The translations under genes were made by a program, and so were the position numbers. This document shows positions 55,253 to 63,078 of a stretch of 64,000 nt of DNA, in pieces (within the stretch, counting starts at the first letter, position 1; the number at the start of each line of letters is the position of its first letter). The notes beneath the pieces were generated by a model. The model did not search any database. It was not told the origin of the DNA and saw only the letters and a program-made list of their open reading frames with translations. This stretch comes from Streptomyces zingiberis (lineage in GTDB: Bacteria > Actinomycetota > Actinomycetes > Streptomycetales > Streptomycetaceae): assembly GCF_012034935.1 (NCBI RefSeq), contig NZ_JAATEN010000006.1, positions 186,001-250,000 of the forward strand. Direction: 5' to 3'.

Positions 55253-56783
55253 TCTTCCCCGCAAGGCGGTCACCCGTACCGCCAAGCTCGCGGCTCTGCC
55301 ACTGGGCTTCGCCGGGCGGGCCACCTGGGGCCTGGGCCGGAGAATCGGCGGGCGTTCGGCCGAGATCGTCGGCCGGGAGCTGCAGCAGCGCACCGCGGAG
55401 CAGCTCTTCAAGGTTCTCGGTGAGCTCAAGGGCGGGGCCATGAAGTTCGGCCAGGCCCTGTCGGTCTTCGAATCGGCGCTGCCGGAGGAGATCGCCGGCC
55501 CGTACCGCGCGGCGCTCACCAAGCTCCAGGAGGCCGCGCCCCCCATGCCGGCCCGTTCCGTCCACGCGGCCCTGGAGGAACGGCTGGGCGCGGACTGGCG
55601 GGATCTCTTCACGGAGTTCGAGGACAAGCCCGCGGCCGCGGCCTCGATCGGCCAGGTGCACCGCGCCGTCTGGCACGACGGCCGTGAGGTCGCCGTCAAG
55701 GTCCAGTACCCGGGTGCGGGTGAGGCTCTTCTGTCCGACCTCGCCCAGCTCGGGCGGTTCGCCCGGCTGCTCGGCCCGCTGATCCCGGGGATGGACGTCA
55801 AACCGCTCATCTCCGAACTGCGGGACCGGGTGTCGGAGGAGCTGGACTACGGCCTGGAGGCACAGGCCCAGCGGGACCACGCCGCCGAGTTCGCGGACGA
55901 CCCGGACGTCGTCGTGCCCGACGTGGTCCACCAGGGCAAGGAGGTCCTGGTCACCGAATGGCTGGACGGCCTCCCGCTCTCCGAGGTGATAGCAGGGGGC
56001 GGTCAGGAGCAGCGGGACCGCGCGGGGCAGCTGCTGGCCCGTTTCCTCTTCTCCGGCACGGCCCGTACCGGGTTGCTGCACGCGGATCCCCACCCCGGCA
56101 ACTTCCGTCTGCTGCCGGGCCCCGACGGCGGGGCGGACCCGGCGCTGTGGCGGCTCGGCGTCCTCGACTTCGGCACGGTCGACCGGCTGCCCGACGGGCT
56201 GCCCCCACTGATCGGCGCGGCGCTGCGCGGCGCCCTGGAAGGGGACGCGGAGGGCGTCCACGCGAAACTGTGCGAGGAGGGCTTCGTCAAGGAATCGGTG
56301 GAGCTGGACCCGGACGCCGTGCTGGACTATCTGCTGCCGATCATCGAACCGGCCCGGGTGGAGGAGTTCACCTTCACCCGTGGCTGGATACGCGATCAGG
56401 CCGCCCGCATAGCCGATCCCCGCTCCCCCGCCCACCAGCTGGGCCGGCAGCTCAATCTGCCGCCCTCCTACCTGTTGATCCACCGGGTCACCCTCAGCAC
56501 CATCGGTGTGCTCTGCCAGCTCGGCGCCACGGTCCGGCTGCGGGAGGAGCTGCTCGACTGGCTGCCGGGCTTCGCCGGGGACGAGGGGGACGGCCCCACC
56601 GAGGGCGAGGCCCACAGCCCCGCCGGGGAAGGAATTCACGGAACGGAATCCGGCGCCCCCGGAGCGGACGCTTCCCGCGCGCCGCGCGAGGAGCGGGCCG
56701 GGCCCCCCTCCCGGGAGACGGCCGGCGGTGAGTCTGCGGACGCCTCACGCGAGGACTCCGCCGGCACGTCCGCGCCCGGGTAG
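55245..56783 (+). CDS. ABC1/UbiB/COQ8 family atypical kinase
   Basis: A 512-residue UbiB-type kinase. Signatures: the N-terminal GGAMKFGQALSVFES (KxGQ motif), the alanine-rich nucleotide loop AAAASIGQVHRAVW replacing the kinase P-loop, VAVKVQYPG (catalytic-type Lys), LLHADPHPGNFR and LDFGTVD. Family members support quinone biosynthesis or lipid homeostasis as ATPases. The last 75 residues are acidic and low-complexity. GGAGGA lies just upstream of the ATG at 55245, within the end of the E1-like gene, implying coupling. Orthologous by position to mycobacterial Rv3197, next to whiB7. Confidence 0.9.
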   Translation: MSDLPRKAVTRTAKLAALPLGFAGRATWGLGRRIGGRSAEIVGRELQQRTAEQLFKVLGELKGGAMKFGQALSVFESALPEEIAGPYRAALTKLQEAAPPMPARSVHAALEERLGADWRDLFTEFEDKPAAAASIGQVHRAVWHDGREVAVKVQYPGAGEALLSDLAQLGRFARLLGPLIPGMDVKPLISELRDRVSEELDYGLEAQAQRDHAAEFADDPDVVVPDVVHQGKEVLVTEWLDGLPLSEVIAGGGQEQRDRAGQLLARFLFSGTARTGLLHADPHPGNFRLLPGPDGGADPALWRLGVLDFGTVDRLPDGLPPLIGAALRGALEGDAEGVHAKLCEEGFVKESVELDPDAVLDYLLPIIEPARVEEFTFTRGWIRDQAARIADPRSPAHQLGRQLNLPPSYLLIHRVTLSTIGVLCQLGATVRLREELLDWLPGFAGDEGDGPTEGEAHSPAGEGIHGTESGAPGADASRAPREERAGPPSRETAGGESADASREDSAGTSAPG

Positions 56784-56944
56784 CGAGGGCAGCGGCGCGG
56801 GAACAGCCACGGGGCCGCTCCCCGTGGGGACTCGCGTCCCCGTGGAGAACGGCCCCGCCATGAGGTCGGGACGGAGTGACCGGCCCGGAAGCGGACCTCC
56901 GGCGCCGGTGGGCGGGTGCCGGGATCGGCGCCGGAGGCGGGTCG

Positions 56945-57286
56945 TCACTGCATGACGGCCATGGCCAGGGCGCGCCGGGCACGCAGCGAGGCGCGTTCGG
57001 CGCGGCGCTGCATCCGCCGGGCACGGACCAGCCGGTTCGCCCTGCGTTCGGACTCGGCCTCCTGGAGGCGCTCGTGCATATGAGCACGAGCCAGGGCTTC
57101 TGGAATGAGTTGCATCTCACGGTTCCTGTTCTGACGCGAGCCGGCCGCGCCGTACGTCGGGGTGGCGGTGGTGGCGGTGGCCGCGGTGCGCGCAGCCGAA
57201 GGCTCGTAGGGGGACGGTTTCATCGTCGGGGCCTGCTTCATGGGGTCGTGCGTACGAGGGCGGTCGATCGTTCCGGGGGCTTTCAT
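56945..57286 (-). CDS. basic hypothetical protein coupled to wblC
   Basis: A 113-residue protein if started at the ATG overlapping the wblC stop codon (ATGA). A shorter 56-residue form would start at ATG 57115, which has AGGA upstream. The C-terminal half is an Arg/Glu/Ala-rich helix (HMHERLQEAESERRANRLVRARR and onward) suggesting nucleic-acid or ribosome binding. The N-terminal half is Thr/Pro/Ala-rich and probably disordered. No family recognised. Its coupling means it would be made whenever wblC is induced. Confidence 0.65.
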   Translation of the reverse strand: MKAPGTIDRPRTHDPMKQAPTMKPSPYEPSAARTAATATTATPTYGAAGSRQNRNREMQLIPEALARAHMHERLQEAESERRANRLVRARRMQRRAERASLRARRALAMAVMQ

Positions 57287-57573
57287 GCGGCGACCGGGTT
57301 CTTCCGGGGGCGTCCCCGCGGCCGCTTGCGGGGGACGACGACGCCTTGGACGAACAGCTCGCCACCCCAGACGCCCCACGGCTCGCGCCGGTCCTTGGCG
57401 CCCTCGAGGCAGGCCTCACGCAGGGGGCAGCCCTTGCAGAGGGCCTTCGCGTACTCGACGTCGGCGGGCGACTCGGCGAAGAAGACCTCGGGGTCGTAGC
57501 TGCGGCAGGGGACGAGTTCACCGAGACGCTCGATCTCGTCGTCGAGCACGGTGAGCCGGGTGGGCTGGGACAA
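57283..57573 (-). CDS. wblC: WhiB7-type antibiotic-resistance regulator WblC
   Basis: A 96-residue WhiB protein with the four cluster cysteines (LVPCRSYDP, then CKGCPLREAC), the sigma-contact GVWGGELF and a C-terminal AT-hook RGRPRKN that distinguishes WhiB7/WblC from other WhiB proteins. It activates intrinsic resistance genes when ribosome-targeting antibiotics are present, through the principal sigma factor. The TTG start at 57573 has GGAGG (57579-57583) five bases before it. The roughly 640-nt leader contains its own promoter, an upstream ORF and a terminator, listed separately. Confidence 0.93.
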   Translation of the reverse strand: MSQPTRLTVLDDEIERLGELVPCRSYDPEVFFAESPADVEYAKALCKGCPLREACLEGAKDRREPWGVWGGELFVQGVVVPRKRPRGRPRKNPVAA

Positions 57574-57717
57574 GAGGACCTCCGGGGGACCAGGTGGAGA
57601 GGTGGCGTGTTGCCGGGAGAGGGACGGAACGTGCGCTGGTGTGAGCACAGTCGGTGTCTTCCTTGGGTAGGGCCCGGGCCGGGTGGGCCGGGGATGGCTG
57701 CCGGTGCCGGTCGGGGC

Positions 57718-57759
57718 AACGAAAAGGGCCGCGGATCCCGGTTCGGGTTCCGCGGCCCT
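57718..57759 (-). terminator. attenuator: intrinsic terminator in the wblC leader
   Basis: On the minus strand, AGGGCCGCGGA pairs perfectly with TCCGCGGCCCT (11 bp, plus an inner CCC/GGG), followed by TTTTCGTT. It begins 25 bp after the upstream-ORF stop and ends about 145 bp before wblC. It is one of few hairpins in the window with a real T-tract. Its location inside the leader argues for conditional termination. Confidence 0.9.
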
Positions 57760-57784
57760 GGAAGGTGCCGGCCTGATCGGCTGA

Positions 57785-58114
57785 TCAGGCTGGATCTCTC
57801 CAGGGTTCATGGCCGCGGGAGGCCCGAATCGTGTGGTGAAGCTCGGCCGCAGACGTCGCACCGAAGGCAGAGCTGCCGTCGGTCCACTTCTGCCGGGAAG
57901 CGGCACCCTTGGCCGCGAGGAGGGCATAGGCCGGAACCTGTGCCGCCGCTGCTGCCACCGGTGCCTGAGCCGGTCGCTCGACGCGCGCCGAGCGGGCACG
58001 GTCGACGAGACGCGCTTCCAGGACTCCGGACATACCGGTTCCCGGGAGCACGGAGACGCCGGCGCCACAGAAGACGAGCGCGTCACGACCGGGGGCATTC
58101 GTCATGCTGATCAC
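57785..58114 (-). CDS. upstream ORF (leader peptide) of wblC
   Basis: A 109-codon ORF in the wblC leader. It starts at GTG 58114 with AGGAGG (58123-58128) eight bases upstream, the best ribosome-binding site in this region. The product (ISMTNAPGRDALVFCGAG to RGHEPWRDPA) resembles no family. The stop lies 25 bp before the terminator. Near its 3' end, CCGCGGCC (57811-57818) can pair with GGCCGCGG in the first terminator arm, giving a possible antiterminator. An uORF-controlled terminator has been reported for wblC in Streptomyces, so this is most likely that regulatory ORF. Confidence 0.8.
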   Translation of the reverse strand: MISMTNAPGRDALVFCGAGVSVLPGTGMSGVLEARLVDRARSARVERPAQAPVAAAAAQVPAYALLAAKGAASRQKWTDGSSAFGATSAAELHHTIRASRGHEPWRDPA

Positions 58115-58220
58115 TGGGCTCGCCTCCTCTCGGCGTCTCGGGGACCGGCCGGAGCCGGTCTTCGCAGGTCGGTACAACGGGACATCGGGGCCCAAAGGCC
58201 CTGTCATGCCCGTGGAAGAG

Positions 58221-58261
58221 AACCTATGGGGAATCCGGCGGCATGCGCAAACTATTTTTCC
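58221..58261 (-). promoter_or_regulatory. wblC promoter with AT-rich WblC-binding element
   Basis: Minus strand: GGAAAAATAG (58252-58261), then -35 TTGCGC (58245-58250), 18 bp, and -10 TAGGTT (58221-58226). An AT-rich block directly upstream of a vegetative -35 is the known WhiB7 autoregulation layout, where the AT-hook binds next to the sigma factor. Transcription would start near 58214, giving about 100 nt before the uORF. Confidence 0.82.
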
Positions 58262-58399
58262 GACGACTTCCGGGCGACTTCTCCGCAGGCCCGGGCCGGG
58301 CCCCGCGCGCACCCGGCGGTGACCGCCGGCGCCTCCCCCGCGGCCACCGCACGGCCCCACCGCGACCGCCCGAACGGCGCAGCCCGCCGGGGTCCGGCC

Positions 58400-60622
58400 T
58401 CAGCCGCCGGAGGACTCGGCGGCGGGCTCGGAGGAGGGCTCCGCCCCCGAGCAGAGGGCCAGGATCTCCGCCCCGAAGCGGTCGAGCTTCCGCCGCCTCA
58501 CCCCGGGGATCACGGCCAGTTCACCGGCGCTCGCCGGAACGGTCTCGGCGATCGCCATCAGCGTCTTGTCGGTGAAGAGGCAGAACGCGGGCTGGCTCAA
58601 CTCCGCCGCTCGCTCCTCCCGCCACTCCAGCAGCCGGCGGTAGAGGCCCTCGTCGAGCTCGGAGGGGCAGTCCTCGCAGCGCATCAGTTTCATCTCGCCG
58701 GCGTCGGTCAGCGTCCGGCCGCACACCCGGCAGCGGGCCGGGACCCGCTTGCGCCGGGGCGGCGCGCCCCGTTCCACCCCGGCCACGGCGGAGAGACGGC
58801 GGGGGACGGAGCCCGGCACCTGGGTCCCGGACCCGGGGCGCAGGCCGTCCAGGAAACGGCTCGGCCGCCGGCCGCCGCGCCCGCCGGGGGTGCGGGAGAG
58901 CGACCACGAGAGCCCCAGGTGGACGCGGGCCCGGGTGACACCGACGTACAGCAGCCGCCGCTCCTCCTCGATCTGCTCCTCGGAGACGGCGTAAGTGATC
59001 GGCATCATGCCCTCGGTGAGCCCGACGAGGAAGACGGCGTCCCACTCCAGGCCCTTGGCGGCGTGGAGCGAGGCGAGAGTGACGCCCTCGACCGGAGGGG
59101 CGTGCTGGACGCTCGCCCGTTCGGCGAGTTCCGTCACGAAGTCGGCGAGCGTGGCCGCGGGCCGGGCCCGGGCGAAGTCCTCGGCGAGCCGGACGAGCGC
59201 GGCCAGTGACTCCCAGCGGTCCCGGACCGCTCCGGAGCCCACCGGCGGTTCGCCGGTCCAGCCGCGGGTGGAGAGCACGGCCCGTACCTGCCCGGGAAGG
59301 TCCGCGCCGGCCAGGGAGGGGTCGGTGGCCTCCCCCGCCCGGGCGGCGCCGCGCAGCAGCAGCCCGGCCTCCCGGACCTCGGGGCGTTCGAAGAACCGCT
59401 CGGCCCCACGGAGCTGGTAGGGGATCCCCTGGTCCGCGAGGGCCTGCTCGTAACTCTCCGACTGGGCGTTGATCCGGTAGAGCACGGCGATCTCCGCGGC
59501 GGAGGCTCCGGCGTCGAGCAGCTCGCGGATGCGCCGTGTCGTGCCCTCGGCCTCGCTCGGTTCGTCCGCGTACTCGGTGAACACCGGTTCCGGACCGGCC
59601 GCGCGCTGGGAGACCAGCTCCAGCCGGTGTTCCGCGGCCCGGCCGCTCGCCTGCGCCAGCAGGCCGTTGGCGAGGTGCACCACCTGGGGGGTGGAACGGT
59701 AGTCCCGGATGAGCCGGACCACCGTGGCGCCCGGGTGGCGGGAGCGGAAATCCAGCAGATGGTCGGGGGTGGCGCCGGTGAACGAGTAAATGGTCTGGCT
59801 GGGGTCGCCGACGACGCAGAGGCTGTTCCGCTCGCCGAGCCACAGGCCCAGCAGCCGCTGCTGGAGAGGGCTGACGTCCTGGTACTCGTCGACCACGAAG
59901 TGCTGGTACTGGCGGCGGACCTCCTCGGCGACGTCCTGCCGTTCCTGGAGCACCCCGACCGTCAGCAGCAGCACGTCCTCGAAGTCGATGACGCCCCGCT
60001 CCCGCTTGAGCTGCTCGTAGACGGCGTAGATCCGGGCCGTCTCGGCCGGGTCGCGCGGGGAGGAGCGGCGGGCCGCGCCCGCGGCGGCCGGGTACTCCTC
60101 GGGGACGGTCTGGGTCACCTTGGCCCACTCGATCTCCCCCGTGACGTCACGGAGTTCGCTGCGGTCCAGCCGGAGGCGGCAGCGGGTGGCGGCCTCCGCC
60201 ACGAGCGGGGCCTTCCGGTCGACCAGCCGGGGGAGCTGCCCGCCGACCGCCCGGGGCCAGAAGTACTGGAGCTGGCGGAGGGCCGCGGAGTGGAAGGTAC
60301 GGGCCTGGACACCGGTGGCGCCGAGGCGGCGGAGCCGGCCCCGCATCTCGCCCGCGGCCCGGTTGGTGAAGGTCACCGCGAGCACGGAGGCCGGCTGGAG
60401 GATGCCCGCCCGCACCCCGTAGGCGATGCGGTGGGTGATGGCTCTCGTCTTGCCGGTCCCGGCGCCGGCGAGCACGCACACCGGCCCGTGCAGGGCGAGG
60501 GCGACCTCGCGCTGTTCCGGGTCCAGCCCGTCCAGCACGGCGTCGGCGTCGGCCGGGGCGGCCGCGGGATCCGACGGCAGGGCGTGGCCGGGAAAGATCG
60601 GGGACGGGGTGGCTGGAGTCAC
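58400..60622 (-). CDS. uvrD2: superfamily 1 DNA helicase UvrD2
   Basis: A 740-residue helicase. Motif I VLAGAGTGKTRAITHR (about 50-65), motif II VDEYQDVSPLQ, RDYRSTPQVVHLANG (motif IV region) and LHAAKGLEWDAVF / LLYVGVTRARVHL (motifs V-VI) are all present. A tetracysteine segment (CRVCGRTLTDAGEMK, then CEDCPSE) and a C-terminal HRDC domain (about 670-735) identify it as UvrD2 rather than UvrD1. It unwinds duplexes 3' to 5' in DNA repair. The GTG at 60622 is chosen. Divergent from mycoredoxin. Confidence 0.93.
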   Translation of the reverse strand: MTPATPSPIFPGHALPSDPAAAPADADAVLDGLDPEQREVALALHGPVCVLAGAGTGKTRAITHRIAYGVRAGILQPASVLAVTFTNRAAGEMRGRLRRLGATGVQARTFHSAALRQLQYFWPRAVGGQLPRLVDRKAPLVAEAATRCRLRLDRSELRDVTGEIEWAKVTQTVPEEYPAAAGAARRSSPRDPAETARIYAVYEQLKRERGVIDFEDVLLLTVGVLQERQDVAEEVRRQYQHFVVDEYQDVSPLQQRLLGLWLGERNSLCVVGDPSQTIYSFTGATPDHLLDFRSRHPGATVVRLIRDYRSTPQVVHLANGLLAQASGRAAEHRLELVSQRAAGPEPVFTEYADEPSEAEGTTRRIRELLDAGASAAEIAVLYRINAQSESYEQALADQGIPYQLRGAERFFERPEVREAGLLLRGAARAGEATDPSLAGADLPGQVRAVLSTRGWTGEPPVGSGAVRDRWESLAALVRLAEDFARARPAATLADFVTELAERASVQHAPPVEGVTLASLHAAKGLEWDAVFLVGLTEGMMPITYAVSEEQIEEERRLLYVGVTRARVHLGLSWSLSRTPGGRGGRRPSRFLDGLRPGSGTQVPGSVPRRLSAVAGVERGAPPRRKRVPARCRVCGRTLTDAGEMKLMRCEDCPSELDEGLYRRLLEWREERAAELSQPAFCLFTDKTLMAIAETVPASAGELAVIPGVRRRKLDRFGAEILALCSGAEPSSEPAAESSGG

Positions 60623-60778
60623 CCCGCCATGCTGCCAGGTCGCCCGGACGGACGCGGAGGACCGTCCACAGGCCGGGGGCTCCGGTCGTACCGGCGCGGG
60701 GTCGTCCCGTCCCGCCGTGGGACGGACGTGCCCACGGGGCCTGGTGGGAAGGCCGTCGCGCACCGCGCGGCTGAGGCC

Positions 60779-60900
60779 CGGGGTCGGGGGCGGGGTCGGG
60801 GGCGGGACCGGGAGCCGGGAACGGGACCAGGGGCGCTGTCAGGGCCGGGGTCAGGGCCAAGGCGGGGGCGCTGGTCGGGACACAGGGACAGGGGGCAGGC
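60779..60900 (+). other. G-rich, quadruplex-prone tract in the uvrD2-mrx interval
   Basis: The 529-bp interval 60623-61151 has no gene. From 60779 the plus strand carries closely spaced runs of 3-5 G (GGGGTCGGGGGCGGGG and onward), continuing as purine-biased GGG/CAGGG units to about 61000. At least four G-runs within 30 bp allow a G-quadruplex. The tract ends about 80 bp upstream of the SigR promoter of mrx. Confidence 0.55.
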
Positions 60901-61082
60901 GACAGGGGACAACGCCGGGGCCCGGACGAGGGCCAGGGTGGGGACCGGGGTCGGGACCCGGCACGGCCGGGGCCGGGACTGGCCGGGGCCGGGGCCGGCC
61001 GGAGGCCCCGGGACCGCGCCGGCGGGAGCCCGTGTCCGTGGGCCGCCGGTGAACCGTGGTCCGGGCCGTCGCACGCCGGGGC

Positions 61083-61109
61083 GGGAATGGCGGCGCTCGC
61101 CCGTATGTT
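61083..61109 (+). promoter_or_regulatory. SigR-dependent promoter of mycoredoxin
   Basis: GGGAAT (61083-61088), exactly 18 bp, then GTT (61107-61109): an exact SigR consensus 43 bp before the mycoredoxin ATG. Mycoredoxin is a known type of SigR target, so sequence and function agree. Confidence 0.88.
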
Positions 61110-61151
61110 CCCCTCAGCGAACCAGGCGACAGCGTGAAGGAGCCGCGACCC

Positions 61152-61403
61152 ATGACCGACACCACGGGCAGTGTGACGATGTACAGCACCACTTGGTGCG
61201 GGTACTGCCGCCGTCTGAAGAGCCAGATGGAGCGGGAGGGCATCGCCTATACCGAGGTCAACATCGAGCAGGACCCGGCATCCGCGCAGTTCGTGGAGCA
61301 GGTGAACAACGGCAACCAGCTCGTGCCGACCGTGCTGTTCCCGGACGGCTCCGCCCTGCCCAACCCGTCACTGGCGCAGGTGAAGGCCAAGCTCGGCCGC
61401 TGA
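61152..61403 (+). CDS. mrx1: mycoredoxin / glutaredoxin-like protein Mrx1
   Basis: An 83-residue thioredoxin-fold reductase. The redox motif is CGYC in TTWCGYCRRLK (Cys about 16 and 19), with the cis-Pro segment LVPTVLFPDG. In actinobacteria this protein reduces mycothiol-protein mixed disulfides. An upstream SigR promoter places it in the thiol-stress regulon with sigR. The gene diverges from uvrD2 and is convergent with nudC, an order also found in mycobacteria. Confidence 0.93.
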   Translation: MTDTTGSVTMYSTTWCGYCRRLKSQMEREGIAYTEVNIEQDPASAQFVEQVNNGNQLVPTVLFPDGSALPNPSLAQVKAKLGR

Positions 61404-61460
61404 GCGGGGGCCGGCCCGCCTCCTCGGGGCCGGCCCGCCCCACGACGGCCGGGCCCGGCA

Positions 61461-61501
61461 GGTCCCGCCCGGCGGGTCCCGCCCGGCGGGTCCCGCCCGG
61501 C
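61461..61501. repeat. 14-bp tandem repeat, about 2.9 copies
   Basis: GGTCCCGCCCGGCG repeated between the convergent mrx1 and nudC genes. The units can fold with each other, so it may also act as terminator material. Confidence 0.8.
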
Positions 61502-61552
61502 CGCGTCCTCAGGGCCGGGCCGATTCCCGGCTCGCTGCCCGCGGCGCCCGCC

Positions 61553-62497
61553 TCAGCGCGGAACGCCCGCGGGCAGCGGCTTGCCGTACCAGAGTTCGAT
61601 CAGCCGGGCCGCGATGGAGATACCGGACGGCGGCAGGACCTCGCCGGAGGCGAACGCCACCGCCAGCTCCTCCCGGGAGAACCAGCGCGCCTCGTGCAGT
61701 TCCTCGCCGTCCACCTCGATCCGCGCGGAGGTCGCCCGGGCCGTGAACCCCAGCATCAGACTGGCGGGGAACGGCCAGGGCTGGCTGGCCACGTACCGCA
61801 CCTCGCCGACCGTGACGCCCGCCTCCTCGGCCACCTCGCGGACGACGGCCTGTTCGATGGACTCCCCGGGCTCGACGAAACCCGCGAGCGTGGAGAACCG
61901 GCCCGCCGGCCAGTGGAGCTGGCGGCCCAGCAGCGCGCGGTCCCGGTCGTCGGTCACCAGCATGATGACGGCCGGGTCCGTGCGCGGGTAGTGCTCGGCC
62001 CCGCAGGCCGGGCAGCGGCGCACGTGGCCGGCGGCCGCGATGAGGGTGCGCTCGCCGCAGCGAGAGCAGAAACGGTGCAGCCGCTGCCAGTTCTCCAGTG
62101 CGACGGCGTGCGCCATCAGCGCGGCGTCCCGCGCGGAGAGCAGGGCACCGGCCTCCCGCAGCCCCGCGGGGCGCGCCGACTGGTCGATGCGCCCCGGCAG
62201 GGCGTCCTTCTGCAGGGCGAAGTAGCGCACCCCCTCCTCGTCCGTGCCGAGGAAGTAACGGTGTTTCTCGGTGACCGGGGCCTCGAACGCGGGCGTCATC
62301 ACCAGCTCGGTGCGCCCGTCGGCGGTGTCGTCGATGAGCGCCTGCCCACCGGAGACGACGAAGACCCGCGTGGTCGGATGGCTCCACGCGGCGGCGAGCC
62401 ACGCCTCGTCCATGCGGTGGTGTGCCGCCCGGTCGATGCCGGCGGGAACCGTGAGGGGGATCCCGGCGGCGCCGGAGGGATCGGTCGAGGTGATCAC
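61553..62497 (-). CDS. nudC: NAD(+) diphosphatase NudC (Nudix)
   Basis: Hydrolyses NADH/NAD+ to NMN plus AMP and can remove NAD caps from RNA. The 314-residue protein has the zinc ribbon CSRCGER...CPACGAEHYPR (about 143-169), the Nudix box GFVEPGESIEQAVVREVAEEAGV (about 216-238) and the NudC-specific SQPWPFP motif (about 248-254). The GTG at 62497 has AGGA seven bases upstream. Its order between the adn gene and mrx1 matches M. tuberculosis Rv3199c. Confidence 0.94.
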   Translation of the reverse strand: MITSTDPSGAAGIPLTVPAGIDRAAHHRMDEAWLAAAWSHPTTRVFVVSGGQALIDDTADGRTELVMTPAFEAPVTEKHRYFLGTDEEGVRYFALQKDALPGRIDQSARPAGLREAGALLSARDAALMAHAVALENWQRLHRFCSRCGERTLIAAAGHVRRCPACGAEHYPRTDPAVIMLVTDDRDRALLGRQLHWPAGRFSTLAGFVEPGESIEQAVVREVAEEAGVTVGEVRYVASQPWPFPASLMLGFTARATSARIEVDGEELHEARWFSREELAVAFASGEVLPPSGISIAARLIELWYGKPLPAGVPR

Positions 62498-62979
62498 GGG
62501 TGGTTCCTACTCCCCGAGGGGTGGGTCGGGCGGACGGACGACGGGGGTGCGGGGACCGGGCGCGGAAGGGGCCCGCCGGTGTGCCCGCTCCCGCGGGGCC
62601 CGGGCGCTGGGCGCCGGTCTCCCTCCCCCTCCGGGCGGGCGGACGGCGGCACCGCAGCCGTGCCGGGACGGACCACTCCGGCGGCAACGTGACGGAGCGG
62701 GCTCCCGGGCGTGACCGGCGCGGCGGACGCCGGTGGCACCCGCTGCACCACGGCCGGCACCCGCACCACGACCCCCGGACGCGGCGCCGGCCATCGGGTC
62801 CGCCGCCGCGGAGACCGCGCACGCGGTGCGGAGGGGCGGGCGCGCCACCGGACGAGGCGGCCCGGTGCGGACCGCCACCGGAGACCGCCCGGCGCCCGCG
62901 TGCCCCGGAAACCCCCGGCCCGGTGCCCCGTGGCGGGTCCGCCGGGGGCGCGGACGACGCTGTCCGGGGTGGCGCTCAT
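62494..62979 (-). CDS. possible leaderless ORF before nudC (doubtful)
   Basis: A 161-codon ORF starting ATG 62979, seven bases after a TAGGCT -10-like hexamer. It ends in a four-base GTGA overlap with nudC. These two signals favour a leaderless, coupled gene. Against it, the product is Arg/Pro/Ala/Gly-rich with no recognisable fold, as expected from spurious GC-rich frames. Third-position G/C appears lower than in real neighbours. Otherwise the 581-bp interval 62498-63078 shows nothing. The TAGGCT may simply be the nudC promoter. Confidence 0.3.
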   Translation of the reverse strand: MSATPDSVVRAPGGPATGHRAGGFRGTRAPGGLRWRSAPGRLVRWRARPSAPRARSPRRRTRWPAPRPGVVVRVPAVVQRVPPASAAPVTPGSPLRHVAAGVVRPGTAAVPPSARPEGEGDRRPAPGPRGSGHTGGPLPRPVPAPPSSVRPTHPSGSRNHP

Positions 62980-63078
62980 GGGAACGAGCCTAACCGCACC
63001 CGTGTGCGGTCCTCCCTGGCGGGGCGGCGGCCGCGGACGGCGGAGGGTCAGGCCCCTCAGCCATCCCTCCGGCCACGC

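Noticed and set aside
59627..62692. A long plus-strand frame across uvrD2, mrx1 and nudC
   Set aside because: Covers three genes, two of them on the opposite strand; no family resemblance.
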